Shown in pieces: positions 40,270-50,241 of a stretch of DNA of 64,000 nucleotides; the stretch's first letter is position 1, and every line of letters starts with the position of its first letter. Under the pieces are notes generated by a model. That model was not told the origin of the DNA, did no database searches, and saw only the letters and a list, made by a program, of their open reading frames with translations. The stretch is from Effrenium voratum. Its lineage: Eukaryota; Sar; Dinophyceae; Suessiales; Symbiodiniaceae. Where the stretch lies: assembly GCA_963377175.1 (NCBI GenBank), contig CAUJNA010003804.1:1-64000 (forward strand). Direction: 5' to 3'. A program made the position numbers and the translations under genes.

Positions 40270-42206
40270 CAGCCTGAGTGGCAGGCTTTTGTTGAGATGA
40301 CTCAAGTACCTTTTACTGCTAAGACCAAGGTGTGTGGACCCGCCGGAGTTCTCAAGCGCTATCTCCAGGTCATGTCGTTGTCTGTCGAAGTTGATGGGAC
40401 GATTGTTTTCCGAAATTAGGCACGCTTGCATCTCCTTCGGTGTTGCTATGCCGAGCTTCGTAATGCTGTTTGTGAGGCATGGGACGATACGGTATTGGCA
40501 CGTCTGAGGCAAAGATCCGGCGCCGAGGATCTTGAATCCTTGGACTCTTCAGCTACCAAAAATGCCAGACCCGTCGTATAGACAGGCGGCCGTGATGCAC
40601 TTGGCTGGCGGTTTTCCCACCAGGATTCACTTGACGCATTCAGACGGTGGCAATGACAAATGTACCACCTGTGGGGAGCGTGACACTATGGCACATCGAG
40701 TAAAGGTGTGCCCTGTTCGGGGCCAGTTCCCGGCACTTGTGACTTTGTCTGATGCACAGGCCACCTTACCTTGGTTGCCTCGAATTCTGAAGCATGCGCA
40801 TTCCGGGCTGCTTGCCGTGCCAGGCCGCCTCTGTCTTTTGTGCGTTCGGCTGAAACCGATTTGGTGTGTGTGTATACTGATGGCAGTGCCATCTATCCAA
40901 AGGTGCCTCAGGTGACTGACTGTGCCTTTGCGGTCGTCCGACGTTCTGCGCTTGCCCCGGATGTACTTCGGCAGGCGGTGCATACAGCCCGCCTGAGTGG
41001 AAATGCGCCAAATGCCTTTGAATTGGTAGGCACCGGCAAGTTGCAGGGCCGGCAGTCGATAAATCGTGCTGAGCTTGCTGCATGTGTCATTGCCATCGGC
41101 ACCTTCCAGAACATCTCATTGGTCTGTGATTCCGCCTTTGCACTTGGGGTGTTGAATACGCTGCTCGACGGCGTGTCTGCCCATAAATGGGTAAATCTGC
41201 CTAACTATGATCTGGTACTGTTGCTTGCGGAGGCCATTCAGCATGGCCCCCAGCCTCGGACCATCATTACCAAGAAAATCAAAAGCCATTGTGCCTTTGA
41301 TCCCCTTCTCTCGGATGATGAGCTCCTCGACTTTTTTGGTAATCAGCAGGCAGATGTGGCCGCGGGGGCGGCTCTCGGTGTGGATGTTGATTGGGTCCGA
41401 AGGCAGCGTGATGTCGCGCACGCTAGGATCCAAGCTGTTCGGGATCGCTTCTTGAGTATTTTTTCCGGCATTGGTGCCCTTCATGCGACAAAGGAGGATG
41501 ACCCACCACCTCAGCCCCAGGAAGAGCTTGCCGTTTCTGTGTGCTTCAGTGCGCCTGTTGATTACCTCTCACTTGATATCCCTGAGGTGCAGGGTTGGCA
41601 ATTTGCTTGTGTCTGGGGGGTTACCTATTGCCAGGCGATATTGGACTGGCTCCGAACACTTCGATGGCCGCCTGCGCCACAGCATGACCGATCTATCCTG
41701 TGGATTGAATTGCTCACGTCCTTCCGCCTTGCTAGCGGCTTACGCGTGCCAGTTGCCAATGTTGATTGTCCCGGCACGTTCCTGCTCCCTGAAATCAACC
41801 CCTGCTTGGGGGCAATCTGCCCAGCCTTGGTGAGGAAACTAGGATGTTTCAGCATTCCATCCGATCCCTTGAAACCTTGTTGCAGATTCCATTGATGCCA
41901 TGGGATGCTTGGGTGAGGCAGGACGCCTATCGGGTCCTTGGTGTGTCAGGGATAGGGGCACAAGGCTTCAGAGTCCGACCCTTCCTGCCTAATCAGCAGG
42001 AGGTAACGGTTGCTCTTTCGGAATATGGACGGGAAGCTTGCAGAAACATGCACAATTCTATTGATTTGCCGGCCCGGTGTACCTTCATTTCACCTTTTGA
42101 TGCATTGGTTCCCCCAGCCTCTCGGCTTAAATCCTTTAGAAAGGTTAAAGCTTCCAAGGCTAAAGGTCCCAGAGACACTTGCCTTCCGTATGCGGTACCC
42201 AAATGA
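40270..42206 (+). pseudogene. LINE (non-LTR retrotransposon) ORF2 end with RNase H
   Basis: The reverse transcriptase is missing. What remains starts EWQAFVEMTQVPFTAKTKVC, passes a stop at 40417-40419, then has a zinc motif KCTTCGERDTMAHRVKVCP (C-x2-C-x7-H-x4-C), typical after LINE reverse transcriptases. After a frameshift near 40790 comes RNase H: CVYTDGSA (Asp), SINRAELAACVIAI (Glu), VCDSAFALGVL (Asp), FGNQQADVAAGAAL (final Asp). A further shift near 41850 leads to the C-terminus ending KGPRDTCLPYAVPK. It begins exactly at the outer edge of the right inverted repeat. No matching LINE part is visible on the other side at 22380-22472, so the fragment is either 5'-truncated or the element's insertion removed the rest. 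Confidence 0.75.
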
Positions 42207-43001
42207 CCGTCCTTTTCCGGTTTGCTTCAGCGTACTTGTGTACACTGCAGATTGGCGCATGGACTTGTGTCTCTTTGACGCCAGCGTATACTTGTCTGTC
42301 CAGGGCATCTCAGCCACTATGGGTTCCCCTCACCTTGGCGGACCGCCCCGGGTGAGGGCACGTCCGAGTGTACCCTTTGCTTCGCAGCTGGTGTCTGCCA
42401 GATGTGCCCCGGCGTGGCATGTTTGCCGCCATTTCCTTTTCTGGTGATCTTGTAGTTCTGCCTGCACTTTTGCAAGGCCCTTTGGCATGTGCACTCACCC
42501 ACTGTGTAGTGTGCCTGGTGCCCTTTTTGCGGCGCCTGCTTGCATCGCCCTGGTGCAATCCGCTCCTTTTCCGATGTCTAGCCAGTTACCTCTTGACAAT
42601 GGCGGGGGCGCCTCCTGCGGCCCCCTTTGCCTCCTTTTGTGCATGGCCTTTGGGCCCCCTTGACGTGCCACCGCATGGAACATTTCCAAATTCGTGCATG
42701 CTTTTCTTTGTGTCTCACTTGGGGTCATGCCGCTACAAGTTAATAGCACTTGGCGGATGGATTGCGTGGGAGTCGGTTGCCCTGGCTGAAACCTGGTCTC
42801 GTTTCGGTTTTGGTGTTGTTTCGGTCTTTTTCGTTTGGCTGGGTTTCAGGGGGGGGGTATGCACTCTATGAGTTGCATGCCACCCCCGGCATCGTATTCG
42901 AGCTGTCTCCGATTAAAAAAAGATTGGTCCGAGCATGCGAAACTGCTTGAGCCGCGCCCTCGCCTGTGCGTGCTTTGTTGTGCTGGTGGTGATTGTTAAA
43001 C
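42207..43001. other. LINE 3' untranslated region and viral leader
   Basis: T/G- and C-rich sequence without a supported gene; a 167-codon frame at 42368-42871 has cysteine- and tryptophan-rich composition with no family look. A7 at 42918 after CTGTCTCCGATT may be the LINE's 3' end. The 14-mer CTGTCTCCGATTAA also occurs at 22385-22398 beyond the viral gene of copy A. From about 42960 (GTGCTTTGTTGTGCTGGTGG) it resembles the leader of the methyltransferase in copy A. Confidence 0.4.
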
Positions 43002-43581
43002 ATGCCGAGACTGCTGGAGCTGTTTTGCGGCACAAAGTCGATTGGCCGAGCCTTCGAGGCGGCAGGGTGGGAGGTTGTCTCCCTGGACATCGTGTCGAAA
43101 TTTGAGCCCACGATCCTGTGCGACATCCGGAGCTGGGACTACACGCAGTTTCCGCCGGGGCACTTTGACATGGTCTGGGCCAGCCCGGTCTGCACGGAGT
43201 ACAGCCGAGCTCTGACGCTGCGCCCTCGACGACTCGAGGAGGGCGACGTGCTGGTGCTCAGAGCCCTTGAGATCATGGTGCACTTCGACCCGCTCATGTG
43301 TCATAGAGAACTGCAAGACCCGACCGTTCATGGTGGACGTTACCTACTGCAAGTACGGGACTCCGTACAGGGACCAACATGCGCTGGAGGCCGAGCCGAG
43401 GCAGCCGGTGCGATGCGTGGGAAGACGGGAGGCATCTGAGGGGCGCTCAAGGGGGGCCTCGACTCATGGGGGGCCAGCGCGAGAGGGTCAGAGGGCAGTC
43501 GCGCGAGCTGCTTTACAGCATTCGGAGATTGCGAGCGCGGCCACGGCAGAGCTTGCGGATCGGCTGAGCATCCCGGACTGA
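43002..43581 (+). pseudogene. DNA cytosine methyltransferase-like protein, copy B
   Basis: MPRLLELFCGTKSIGRAFEA, VVSLDIVSKFEPTILCDIRS, HFDMVWASPVCTEYSRALTL, LVLRALEIMVHFDPLM are in one frame, so the N-terminal half is intact where copy A has a stop. Past about 43300 the frame breaks and segments matching copy A are missing (the ENP motif region is cut to RELQDPTVHG, and part of CKYGTPYRKQTRLWT is lost). It ends RLSIPD at 43581 as copy A nearly does. The leader TTGTTAAACATG fits the viral pattern. Not functional as read. Confidence 0.65.
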
Positions 43582-43635
43582 GCCGAGGAGCATTTTCTTA
43601 TAAGGTTTTTTTATTCTCACAGGGTTGCCTCAGAC

Positions 43636-43824
43636 TGGTAGCTGAACTCTACGCGGGCATGTCCCAAAAATTGGGTGGTGCCAGTCTCCAGTTCCAAATG
43701 GTAGCCGAACTCTACGCGGGCATCAGCCAAAAATTGGGTGGTGCCTGTCTCCAGTTCCAAATGGTAGCTGAACTCTACGCGGGCATCAACCAAAAATCGG
43801 TTGGTGCCTGTCTCCAGTTCCAAG
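43636..43824. repeat. 63-bp tandem repeat, three units
   Basis: TGGTAGCTGAACTCTACGCG, then GGCATCAGCCAAAAATTGGG and TGGTGCCTGTCTCCAGTTCC make one unit; copies start at 43636, 43699 and 43762. The reverse complement contains GGAACTGGAGACAGGCACCA, the same module that follows the hairpins in copy A at 18462, 18494 and 19603. Confidence 0.85.
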
Positions 43825-45006
43825 GCAAAAAAAAACCAGGAAGATCCGTCTCTCGGCGATGATCCGTCTCGGACCAGGATGGTTTTTTTTATTCTCAGGA
43901 GAGGCGCTCACTGGGCTGGGGGCGGAAAGGTCCGTCTCGGAGATCCGTCTCGGACCTGGGAATAAAAGTCTTTTAAGGAGAGGCGCTCGCCGGGCTGGAG
44001 GCTGGACGGACCTGGGAATAAAAGTCTTTTAAGGAGAGGCGCTCGCCGGGCTGGAGGCAATAAGATCCGTCTCGGCGATGATCCGTCTCGGACCAGGACA
44101 TATTTTTTCATTCTCAGGAGAGGCGCTCACCGGGTTGGTGGTGGAAAGATCCGTCTCTCGGTGATGATCCGTCTCTCGGGAATGATCCGTGTAGGGGATT
44201 TCTCGTTCCCAGGAGAGGCGCTCACCGGGCTGGAGGCGGGAAGATCCGTCTCGGACCTGGGAATAAAAGTCTTTTAAGGAGAGGCGCTCGCCGGGCTGGA
44301 GGCGGGAAGATCCGTCTCGGACCTGGGAATAAAAGTCTTTTAAGGAGAGGCGCTCACCGGGTTGGCGGTGGAAAGATCCGTCTCTCGGCGATGATCCGTC
44401 TCTCGGCGATGATCCGTCTCGGGGATTTCTCGTTCCCAGGGGCAGGAGGCGGGAAGATCCGTCTCGGATGTGGGAATAAAAGTCTTTTAAGGAGAGGCGC
44501 TCACCGGGTTGGAGGCGGGAAGATCCGTCTCGGGGATTTCTCGTTCCCAGGAGAGGCGCAGGCGGGAAGATCCGTCTCGGACCTTGGAGTGAAAGCCCTC
44601 TAGGTAGAGGCGGTCACCGGGCTGGAGGTGGAAAGATCCGTCTCGGGGATTTCTTGTTCCCAGGAAAGGCGGTCACCGGGCTGGAGGCGGGAAGATCTGT
44701 CTCGAAAATTTCTTGTCCCCAGGAGAGGCGCTCACCGGGCTGGAGGCTGGAAGATCCGTCTCGAAAATTTCTTGTTCCCAGGAGATGGAAAGATCCGTCT
44801 CGAAAATTTATTGCTCCCAGGAGAGGCGGTCACCGGGCTGGAGGCGGGAAGATCCGTCTCGAAAATTTCTTGTCCCCAGGAGAGGCGCTCACCGGGCTGG
44901 AGGCTGGAGGATCCGTCTCGAAAATTTCTTGTTCCCAGGAGATGGAAAGATCCGTCTCGAAAATTTATTGCTCCCAGGAGAGGCGGTCACCGGGCTGGAG
45001 GCGGGG

Positions 45007-45073
45007 GTGGAATCGAGCCCGTGGCCTCCTAGCTTCAGAGCTGCAGCGCCTCTTCCGATTGAGCTATGGATCC
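45007..45073 (-). other. tRNA-like sequence (SINE head or pseudo-tRNA), minus copy
   Basis: Minus strand begins GGATCCATAGCTCAATCGGA (A box TAGCTCAATCGG), has CAGCTCTGAAGCT in the anticodon position (CTCTGAA recalls Gln-CUG) and ends GGGCTCGATTCCACC (B box). The anticodon stem does not pair properly, so a working tRNA is unlikely. It matches the inverted copy at 45229-45296. Confidence 0.45.
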
Positions 45074-45228
45074 TTGCTACGCTTGGATGTATTCCCAGGA
45101 GAGGCGGTCACTGGGCTGGTGGTGGAAAGATCCGTCTCGGGGATTTCCTATCCCCGGGCTGGAGGTGGAAAGATCCGTCTCGGGGATTTCCTATCCCCAG
45201 GAGAGGCGCTTCCGTGCTGGACTAGCAT

Positions 45229-45296
45229 GGATCCATAGCTCAATTGGAAGAGGCTCTGCAGCTCTGAAGCTTGCAGACCGCGGGCTCGATTCCACC
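45229..45296 (+). other. tRNA-like sequence (SINE head or pseudo-tRNA), plus copy
   Basis: GGATCCATAGCTCAATTGGA, CTGCAGCTCTGAAGCTTGCA, GGGCTCGATTCCACC: A box and B box at tRNA spacing. The central arm pairs CTGC with GCAG and AGCT with AGCT around a bulge, unlike a normal 5-bp stem and 7-base loop. Probably a tRNA-derived SINE fragment. Confidence 0.45.
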
Positions 45297-45555
45297 CGGG
45301 CGCGGATCATTATTTCGGGTGAGTGCCTTTTGCGAGACGGATCTTCCCGCCTCCAGCCCGGCGAGCGCCTCTCCTGGGGACAAGAATTTTTTGAGTAACA
45401 TCAAATTCGGTGAGCGCCTCTCCTGGGAATATAAAAATCCCGAGACGGATCTTTCCACCTCCAGCCTCTCCTGGGGATAGGAAATCCCCGAGACGGATCT
45501 TTCCACCTCCAGCCCGGTGAGCGCCTCTCCTGGGGATAGGAAATCCCCGAGACTC

Positions 45556-46793
45556 CAGTGCCAGAGAGCGTCGCCAGCTGATAGGCTATCAGGTGAATGA
45601 ACACGTCCGTCATCGTGCCGTCGAGCGCCTTGAAAGTGAGCCGAGCCAGGTCGCCCGAACGGGTGCTGACGCCGCTGAGGGGCATCTTGGGCACGCGCTC
45701 TGTCGGGAAGCCCGCGATGAAGCTGTGGCGCAGGTAGCCCGCGCGGTCGATGTCGATGTTGCGCACCGTGTCGTCGTAGGTCCCCGCAAGGGCCGAGAGG
45801 AAGTGGAAGTGCTCCGAGGCTCCCTTCATAGGGTTGTGCGGGTACTGCAGGCTGCCCAGCTGCATCTGCGACTCCAGGAGACTGTCTTCCTGCCTGGCCG
45901 CTCCGATGGGGGCCACGTCCTGCCCCGGGTTGGCCAGCAGGTGGATCTTAGAGCCCGCGTCGTTGTCCCAAAAAGTCACGAACGCTCCCATGAGTTTCGT
46001 GAAGGCGCGCGCCACGGTGACGTTGTGCTCCGCCACGCCCGGAGGCGCCGTGGACTGCTGCGTGTGCACCGTGGGGTAGCTGAACACGAGCGACCTTCCT
46101 GAGAGGAGCACGCGGTTGAAGGACTCTACCAGCGCAGAGTCCCAGGACGACCTGTGAGGCCAGAACTCGGACGTTCTGGATCTCGAAGTCGGTGCTCAGC
46201 GTGGCTCCCGCCGGGTGCGCCCCGGCGTTCTCGGACCACAGCGCTGTCGTCGCGTCCGCGAACTCGATCTCTATCACCAGGTTCAGCTGCGGCGGCAGCA
46301 TCTTCCCGCCGCGCAGGATGCCCACCATGGTGGGGCGCAGCAGCACGTCCGCGTAGCCGCTCTGGTGCACCGCGCGGGGCGTCCGAGAGTTGTTCACCTC
46401 GTCGAAGCCCTCCACGGCCTTGTTCTGGTTGTACTCGCGGCCCTTCAGCAGGTCATGCACGGCAACGGTGCGGCCGTAGTAGTTAATGTCGTCGCAGCGC
46501 TGGCCGTTGGCGAAGACCTGGATCCTCTGGATGAAACAGGCTGGGTTCGGAGTGGCCGGCGCCAGCGGGTTGGTGGCGTCCGTGTTTCTGACTCTGAAGG
46601 CGACTCGGGGTCGATGAACGAGGTGCTGCTGGTCAGCGGAATGCGGCAGACCCTCGAGGTGGCGGGAGAGAAGCGAGCTGGGAAAATACTGCACGTCGTG
46701 CCGTGCGGTCACGTAGTTGGTGTTGCTGGTTTTCAGCTTGTAGTCCAGGCTCTGCATCAACTCATCCTGTGCTCCGGCTGTGACTACCTCCAT
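45556..46793 (-). pseudogene. Major capsid protein, copy B, truncated
   Basis: MEVVTAGAQDELMQSLDYKL start as in copy A; SNTNYVTARHDVQYFPSSLL; a deletion near 46600-46690 removes part of the PLTSGTSFIDPESIKI region. Then come QRIQVFANGQRCDDINYYGR, LPPQLNLVIEIEFADATTAL, a frameshift near 46130, LLSGRSLVFSYPTVHTQQST, SHNVTV-type core, GSLQYPHNPMKGASEHFHFL and FIHLIAYQLATLSGTGVS, where it runs into the inverted repeat array. Unlike copy A it has no frame break near the second jelly roll (the QMQL-GSLQYP join is clean), so the two copies were damaged independently. Confidence 0.7.
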
Positions 46794-47914
46794 GCTTTAC
46801 ATGTAGCGCAACACTCATTTTCGCTCGTGCGGCGAAGGAGAGTCTAGGCCGCCTTCGGGCCAGCTGGTCATAGCTCGGCGGAGGCAGGCGGCTCTGGCGT
46901 GACTGTCCTGAGCTGCGGGAGCTTGCCCGGGAGTTCGGCTGGGACTGAGGCAGAGTCACTGGGTTCAGGGCGGCGTGTGATTGGCCTGCGCCTGAACACG
47001 GAATCCAGACTGCGAGGAGGCTCGGCTGCTTGCGGGGCTGCCTGAAGTGCTGCTGCCGGAGCGCAGCGTGAAGTGCTGGGGCTGCGTGGCGTCGTTCATA
47101 CCGTTGGCGGACCGGACGTCCTGCACGGCCGCGTCCTCGCTGCCCTGCTGAGGCCGGAAGAGCGTGTTCTCGAGTCCCACTGCCAACTCCCGCCATGGCA
47201 GCCATCGCTCCAGCCTCGCCCGCCGTGGGTGCGAGGGCGAGGGCTGCTGCTCCTTCTGCCAGGCCTCCCAGGTACCCAAAGGCCCCGCCCGCGCCCTCGG
47301 AGGCAACGGCGACCTCTCCCTCCTCCGCAGCCACCGCGGCCGTCTCCTCTATGGCCTGCGCTGCGCCACGCTCCACCTCCTGCGCGCGCTGCCCCGCCTC
47401 GTCCAGGAGGCGCTCTACGTCGTCGGGTCGACCGATGATCTGCGGTGGTGGCTGCGGCTGCGGCCCTGAGCGGGGCAATACGTTCATGCGGACGTACTCG
47501 GCAGCGTCCTGTGGGAGCGGAAGGCCTGCACCGCCGCGAGCCCTGCTGCTCCTGCGCCCACAAGGTCCGCTGCTGCCTGCGCTCCGTCGGCCGCGCTGCG
47601 CAGATGGAGGGCGGGCCCTGACCGTTGTTCGTCAGCGCGTCGGCCTCTGGGTCTCCAGCCAGGTCGTCCTCGCCGAAGCGGTTTCTTTGGCGCATCCGGG
47701 CGAAGCCTTCCTCTGCCTCAGGGGCGTGTGCTGCAGAGGCTGCGGGTTGGGGTCCTCACTGGACTGCACGAAGTCGTCCAAGTAGAAGTGGCTCGTGATG
47801 CACGTGGTGGCCTTGCGGTCCGGCTGGTCCAGGGGCAGCGGCTCATTCCGCTCCAGGTAGCCCGCAACCTGCTCGAAGCGCGGGCGCTGGCTGAAGCCGT
47901 GGGCGCGTCTTCAT
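46762..47914 (-). pseudogene. Ala/Pro-rich viral structural-type protein with PPSY motif
   Basis: Pieces in changing frames: FSQRPRFEQVAGYLERNEPL, FYLDDFVQSSEDPNPQPLQH, MRQRNRFGEDDLAGDPEADA, MNVLPRSGPQPQPPPQIIGR, a helical stretch DDVERLLDEAGQRAQEVERG, then a small-residue hydrophobic segment GGAFGYLGGLAEGAAALALA that could cross a membrane, and a basic Ser-rich tail with RLPPPSYDQLARRRP. The last frame overlaps the capsid start by about 30 bases. I recognise no family. PPSY fits the PPxY late-domain pattern used by viruses to recruit ESCRT-linked ligases, which is speculative here. The gene is missing from copy A. Confidence 0.4.
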
Positions 47915-47926
47915 CTCTTTTATCCG

Positions 47927-48229
47927 TTACTGCGCGGCAACTTCGCCCGCTGCGCGTTCGACGCCCCTGCGCTCGGCGCGCGCGTAGCGCAGCTGAGGGA
48001 CCTGGCGGTGCACGGCCTCCGTCAGCCGGCTCACGTCGTCCAGGTGCCGCTGCCCCTCCTGCGCTAGCCGGCGTTCCCCCAGCCAGGCGTTGAAGGCCCG
48101 CGCCTCCTCCAGCTCTCGCTGGCGCTTCAGCAGCAGCGGCTGCAGGTCGTAACTGGGATACGTCTTGCGAAACCACCGGAGCATCTGCGGCTCGTTGCGA
48201 GGCTCTATGGACATCATCTTGCTTTTCAT
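47927..48229 (-). CDS. Small viral protein, 100 residues, intact
   Basis: MKSKMMSIEPRNEPQMLRWF, RKTYPSYDLQPLLLKRQREL, then a long charged helix (EEARAFNAWLGERRLAQEGQ ... AERRGVERAAGEVAAQ). Single clean frame between the AT-hook gene and the Ala/Pro-rich gene, same strand. Likely coiled coil. No family recognised; absent from copy A. Confidence 0.45.
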   Translation of the reverse strand: MKSKMMSIEPRNEPQMLRWFRKTYPSYDLQPLLLKRQRELEEARAFNAWLGERRLAQEGQRHLDDVSRLTEAVHRQVPQLRYARAERRGVERAAGEVAAQ

Positions 48230-48238
48230 ACCAGTACG

Positions 48239-48656
48239 CTAGCGCCCGCCGTCAGCCGGTCGTACGCCGACTGCCTCTCCAGCATGCGCATGGCGCGCTC
48301 GCTCTTCTTCGGGCTCCGTCCGTACCTCCCTGTGTACCTCGGGCCGTACCTCGGGCTCGGGCTGTACCTCGGGCTGTACCTCGGGCTCTGGCTGTGCCTC
48401 TGTCTTGGGCGCTGCCTTGGGCTTGGGCGCTGCCTTTGGGTGCTGCCTTGGACGCTGCCTTGGCATGGGTGCTGCCTTGAGCACGGGCGCTTCCTTGGGC
48501 GCAGCCTTGGGTGCTGCCTTGGGTGCTGCCTTGGGTGCTGCCTTGGCCACGGGCAGGTCGGGGATCATTTTTTTGCTCTTCGGCAGGCGGCTTGGGCTTG
48601 TTCTTGCTGCCCGGGGGCCTGCCTCTGGGCCTTGGCGCCGGTTGCGCTTGCTTCAT
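48239..48656 (-). pseudogene. AT-hook DNA-binding protein with KAAP repeats, frameshifted
   Basis: MKQAQPAPRPRGRPPGSKNK holds an AT hook (PRGRPPGSK), which binds the minor groove of AT-rich DNA. After a one-base shift near 48565 the frame becomes DLPVAKAAPKAAPKAAPKAA, then QPEPEVQPEVQPEPEV repeats, a Lys-Ala-Pro then Glu-Pro-Val tail, and MRMLERQSAYDRL near the end. The leader is TTCTATTAAAAAACCGATG. It may compact viral DNA in the capsid, by analogy with basic repeat proteins. Missing from copy A. Confidence 0.5.
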
Positions 48657-48680
48657 CGGTTTTTTAATAGAAAATATTTT

Positions 48681-49386
48681 TTAAAGACCTTCAGGGGATT
48701 GGACGTGATCCAAAAACAGCACGAAGGACAAGGACGAGCCCCTCAGTCGGACGACTTGGCCTTCCAGGTCTGTCAGCCGGAAGCGCAGGTGTCTCAGGGT
48801 GATGGGGCCCCTAACAGCCATGAAGTGCCCGTCATCGGAGCCGGTCTCCACAATGGTGCCCACTCCGCTCTTCAGCGTTATCTTGGACCTCGCTGTATGC
48901 CATCATGCGCACCAATTCGAAGACCTGCTGCCCGCCGGAGACGAAGCTGGGGCCGAGCATGTGGTCGATGCTGAGAGGCTTGCTCGGAGAGGCGGCCGGC
49001 GAGGTGGGGTAGTCCACAGCGTCTGGGAACTGCTGCTGCAGCTCCAGATCGTTCAGAATGAGCCGGTTGCCGTCGTAGGCTACGCTCAGGCTGTTCGTGG
49101 TCTCGCAATACGTGGCAGTGGCGAAGTTGGAGCTGATCCAGGCTGCCAGCCGTGCACCAGTATACGCACCTTCGGGCAACAACGCCCAGTTCAGAGTCCC
49201 AAGCGCCGCGTCGACCCAGTAGAGGTAGCGGCCCCGGTCTGTCGAGAGAAAGCTGTCCGCGATTCTGATCTTGTAGACGGCCAGCCTGGCGTCGCTCTGC
49301 AGGTGCAGGGACTCTCCCAGGTCTACCTCGAAGTCGCTGTCCGAGCCGGCTACCCTCTTCCAGCTGTCCACGTAGATCGTCGTCAT
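48681..49386 (-). pseudogene. Penton (minor capsid, single jelly-roll) protein, copy B
   Basis: MTTIYVDSWKRVAGSDSDFE, then VDLGESLHLQSDARLAVYKI, RYLYWVDAALGTLNWALLPE, NSLSVAYDGNRLILNDLELQ, DHMLGPSFVSGGQQVFELVR; frame shift near 48880; then VGTIVETGSDDGHFMAVRGP and TLRHLRFRLTDLEGQVVRLR with SFVLFLD. The N-terminal DSRxR...SDF.VDL and the C-terminal L..L.FRL.D..G..h.h.G..h.F.L pattern are typical of Polinton-like virus pentons. About 235 residues, the usual size. It overlaps nothing; the ATPase stop lies 80 bases upstream. The leader CTAAAGAAAAGAATG matches copy A. Confidence 0.66.
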
Positions 49387-49465
49387 TCTTTTCTTTAGGA
49401 AGCCACCTGTTCGGCGAACGATGGGTGGCTGGACTGCTGCGACGGAGGTGCAGCAGGAGATGTTC

Positions 49466-50160
49466 TCACACCTCGCGTTGATCAGCGTGGAGCTGGCAAA
49501 CAGCTTCTGGCCCAGGAAGCTGAGCGCCGCTCCCATCGGCTTCTCTTTCCAGTGCGAAACGCTCTTCGAAGCGCATGTGGAACATTTGATTCTGCTGTAG
49601 GGCGCTCAGCTCTTCGATGACGGCGTCCAGCTCGTGCTGGTTGCGCAGCCTCCAGCAGCAGAGAAATTGCATGTTCACCCGCACGGCTGCGCTGATGAGC
49701 CTCAGCTTCTGGGAGCTCACCCAGGTGCTTATTTGCATGTGCCTGCCTCTGATGAAGAGCGTGTCCAGGGCACCATGCGGCTTGTGCAGCTGCGGGCTAT
49801 CTGCATAGTCGTCCAGGATTATCAGCACCTGATACACCTTCTTCATCTCCAACTTCTTGGATGTCTCGGTGATCTTGCGCTGCCTCTGGATGATCCCCGT
49901 TCGGTATTCACCTTCAGGTCCTGCTCGATGTACTTCTTGACGGGGATCCAGCCGTCGTCGATGTTCACGCTGGGACTGAAGATGTAGATTTTCTCGAAGA
50001 CGCCGCGGTATTGCTCCAGAATCATGCTGATCAGCGCCACGGTTTTGCCGGACTTGCTGGGGCCGAGGAAGATACCTGTGCATGGTACCAGGGGCACCAC
50101 GGGGTCCGAGGGCTGCTTACTGGTATACTCTGTCGTAGGAAACAGCTTGATCTTCCCCAT
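49466..50160 (-). pseudogene. A32-type genome-packaging ATPase, copy B, internal deletion
   Basis: MGKIKLFPTTEYTSKQPSDP, Walker A IFLGPSKSGKTVALISMILE, IYIFSPSVNIDDGWIPVKKY, then near 49900 about 40 bases present in copy A (TYWDEWDEAALRR region) are missing and the frame changes. After it QRKITETSKKLEMKKVYQVL, Walker B LIILDDYAD (acidic pair), RGRHMQISTWVSSQKLRLIS, FEERFALEREADGSGAQLPG, ending DQREV. The C-terminal region that is frameshifted in copy A is also altered here (QQNQMFHMRFEERF). Divergent from the D12 gene with about 80 bases between. Confidence 0.82.
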
Positions 50161-50241
50161 TTCCTTTGCCTTACTTCCCAAATTCGACGCAGGGAAGCCG
50201 GGCGCTCACGGAGTTTTCCGGGATAAAAACTAAAGGCTGGC

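Larger units (their letters stand above)
43840..45555. repeat. Tandem array of GATCCGTCTCGG / CCCAGGAGAGGCG units, inverted at 45.3 kb
   Basis: Irregular units of about 60-85 bases: AAGATCCGTCTCGGGGATTT, CTCGTTCCCAGGAGAGGCGC, TCACCGGGCTGGAGGCGGG. More than twenty copies in this orientation run from 43840 to about 45220, then from about 45335 to 45555 in the opposite orientation (CCCGAGACGGATCTTTCCAC). The change of direction lies next to two tRNA-like sequences. The array's end has fused to the capsid gene, replacing its last codons. No gene inside; open frames are repeat-driven. Confidence 0.8.

Noticed and set aside
22460..40285. Target-site duplication at the element's ends
   Set aside because: Left flank ends GCCAGGTTGCT and right flank starts CAGCCTGAGTGG; no shared direct repeat was found.
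42368..42871. 167-codon Cys/Trp-rich frame after the LINE
   Set aside because: It lies in the LINE 3' region, has no motif and an unlikely composition, and overlaps other open frames.
45007..45296. Two functional tRNA genes
   Set aside because: A and B boxes are present but the anticodon arm cannot form a normal 5-bp stem with a 7-base loop in either copy.
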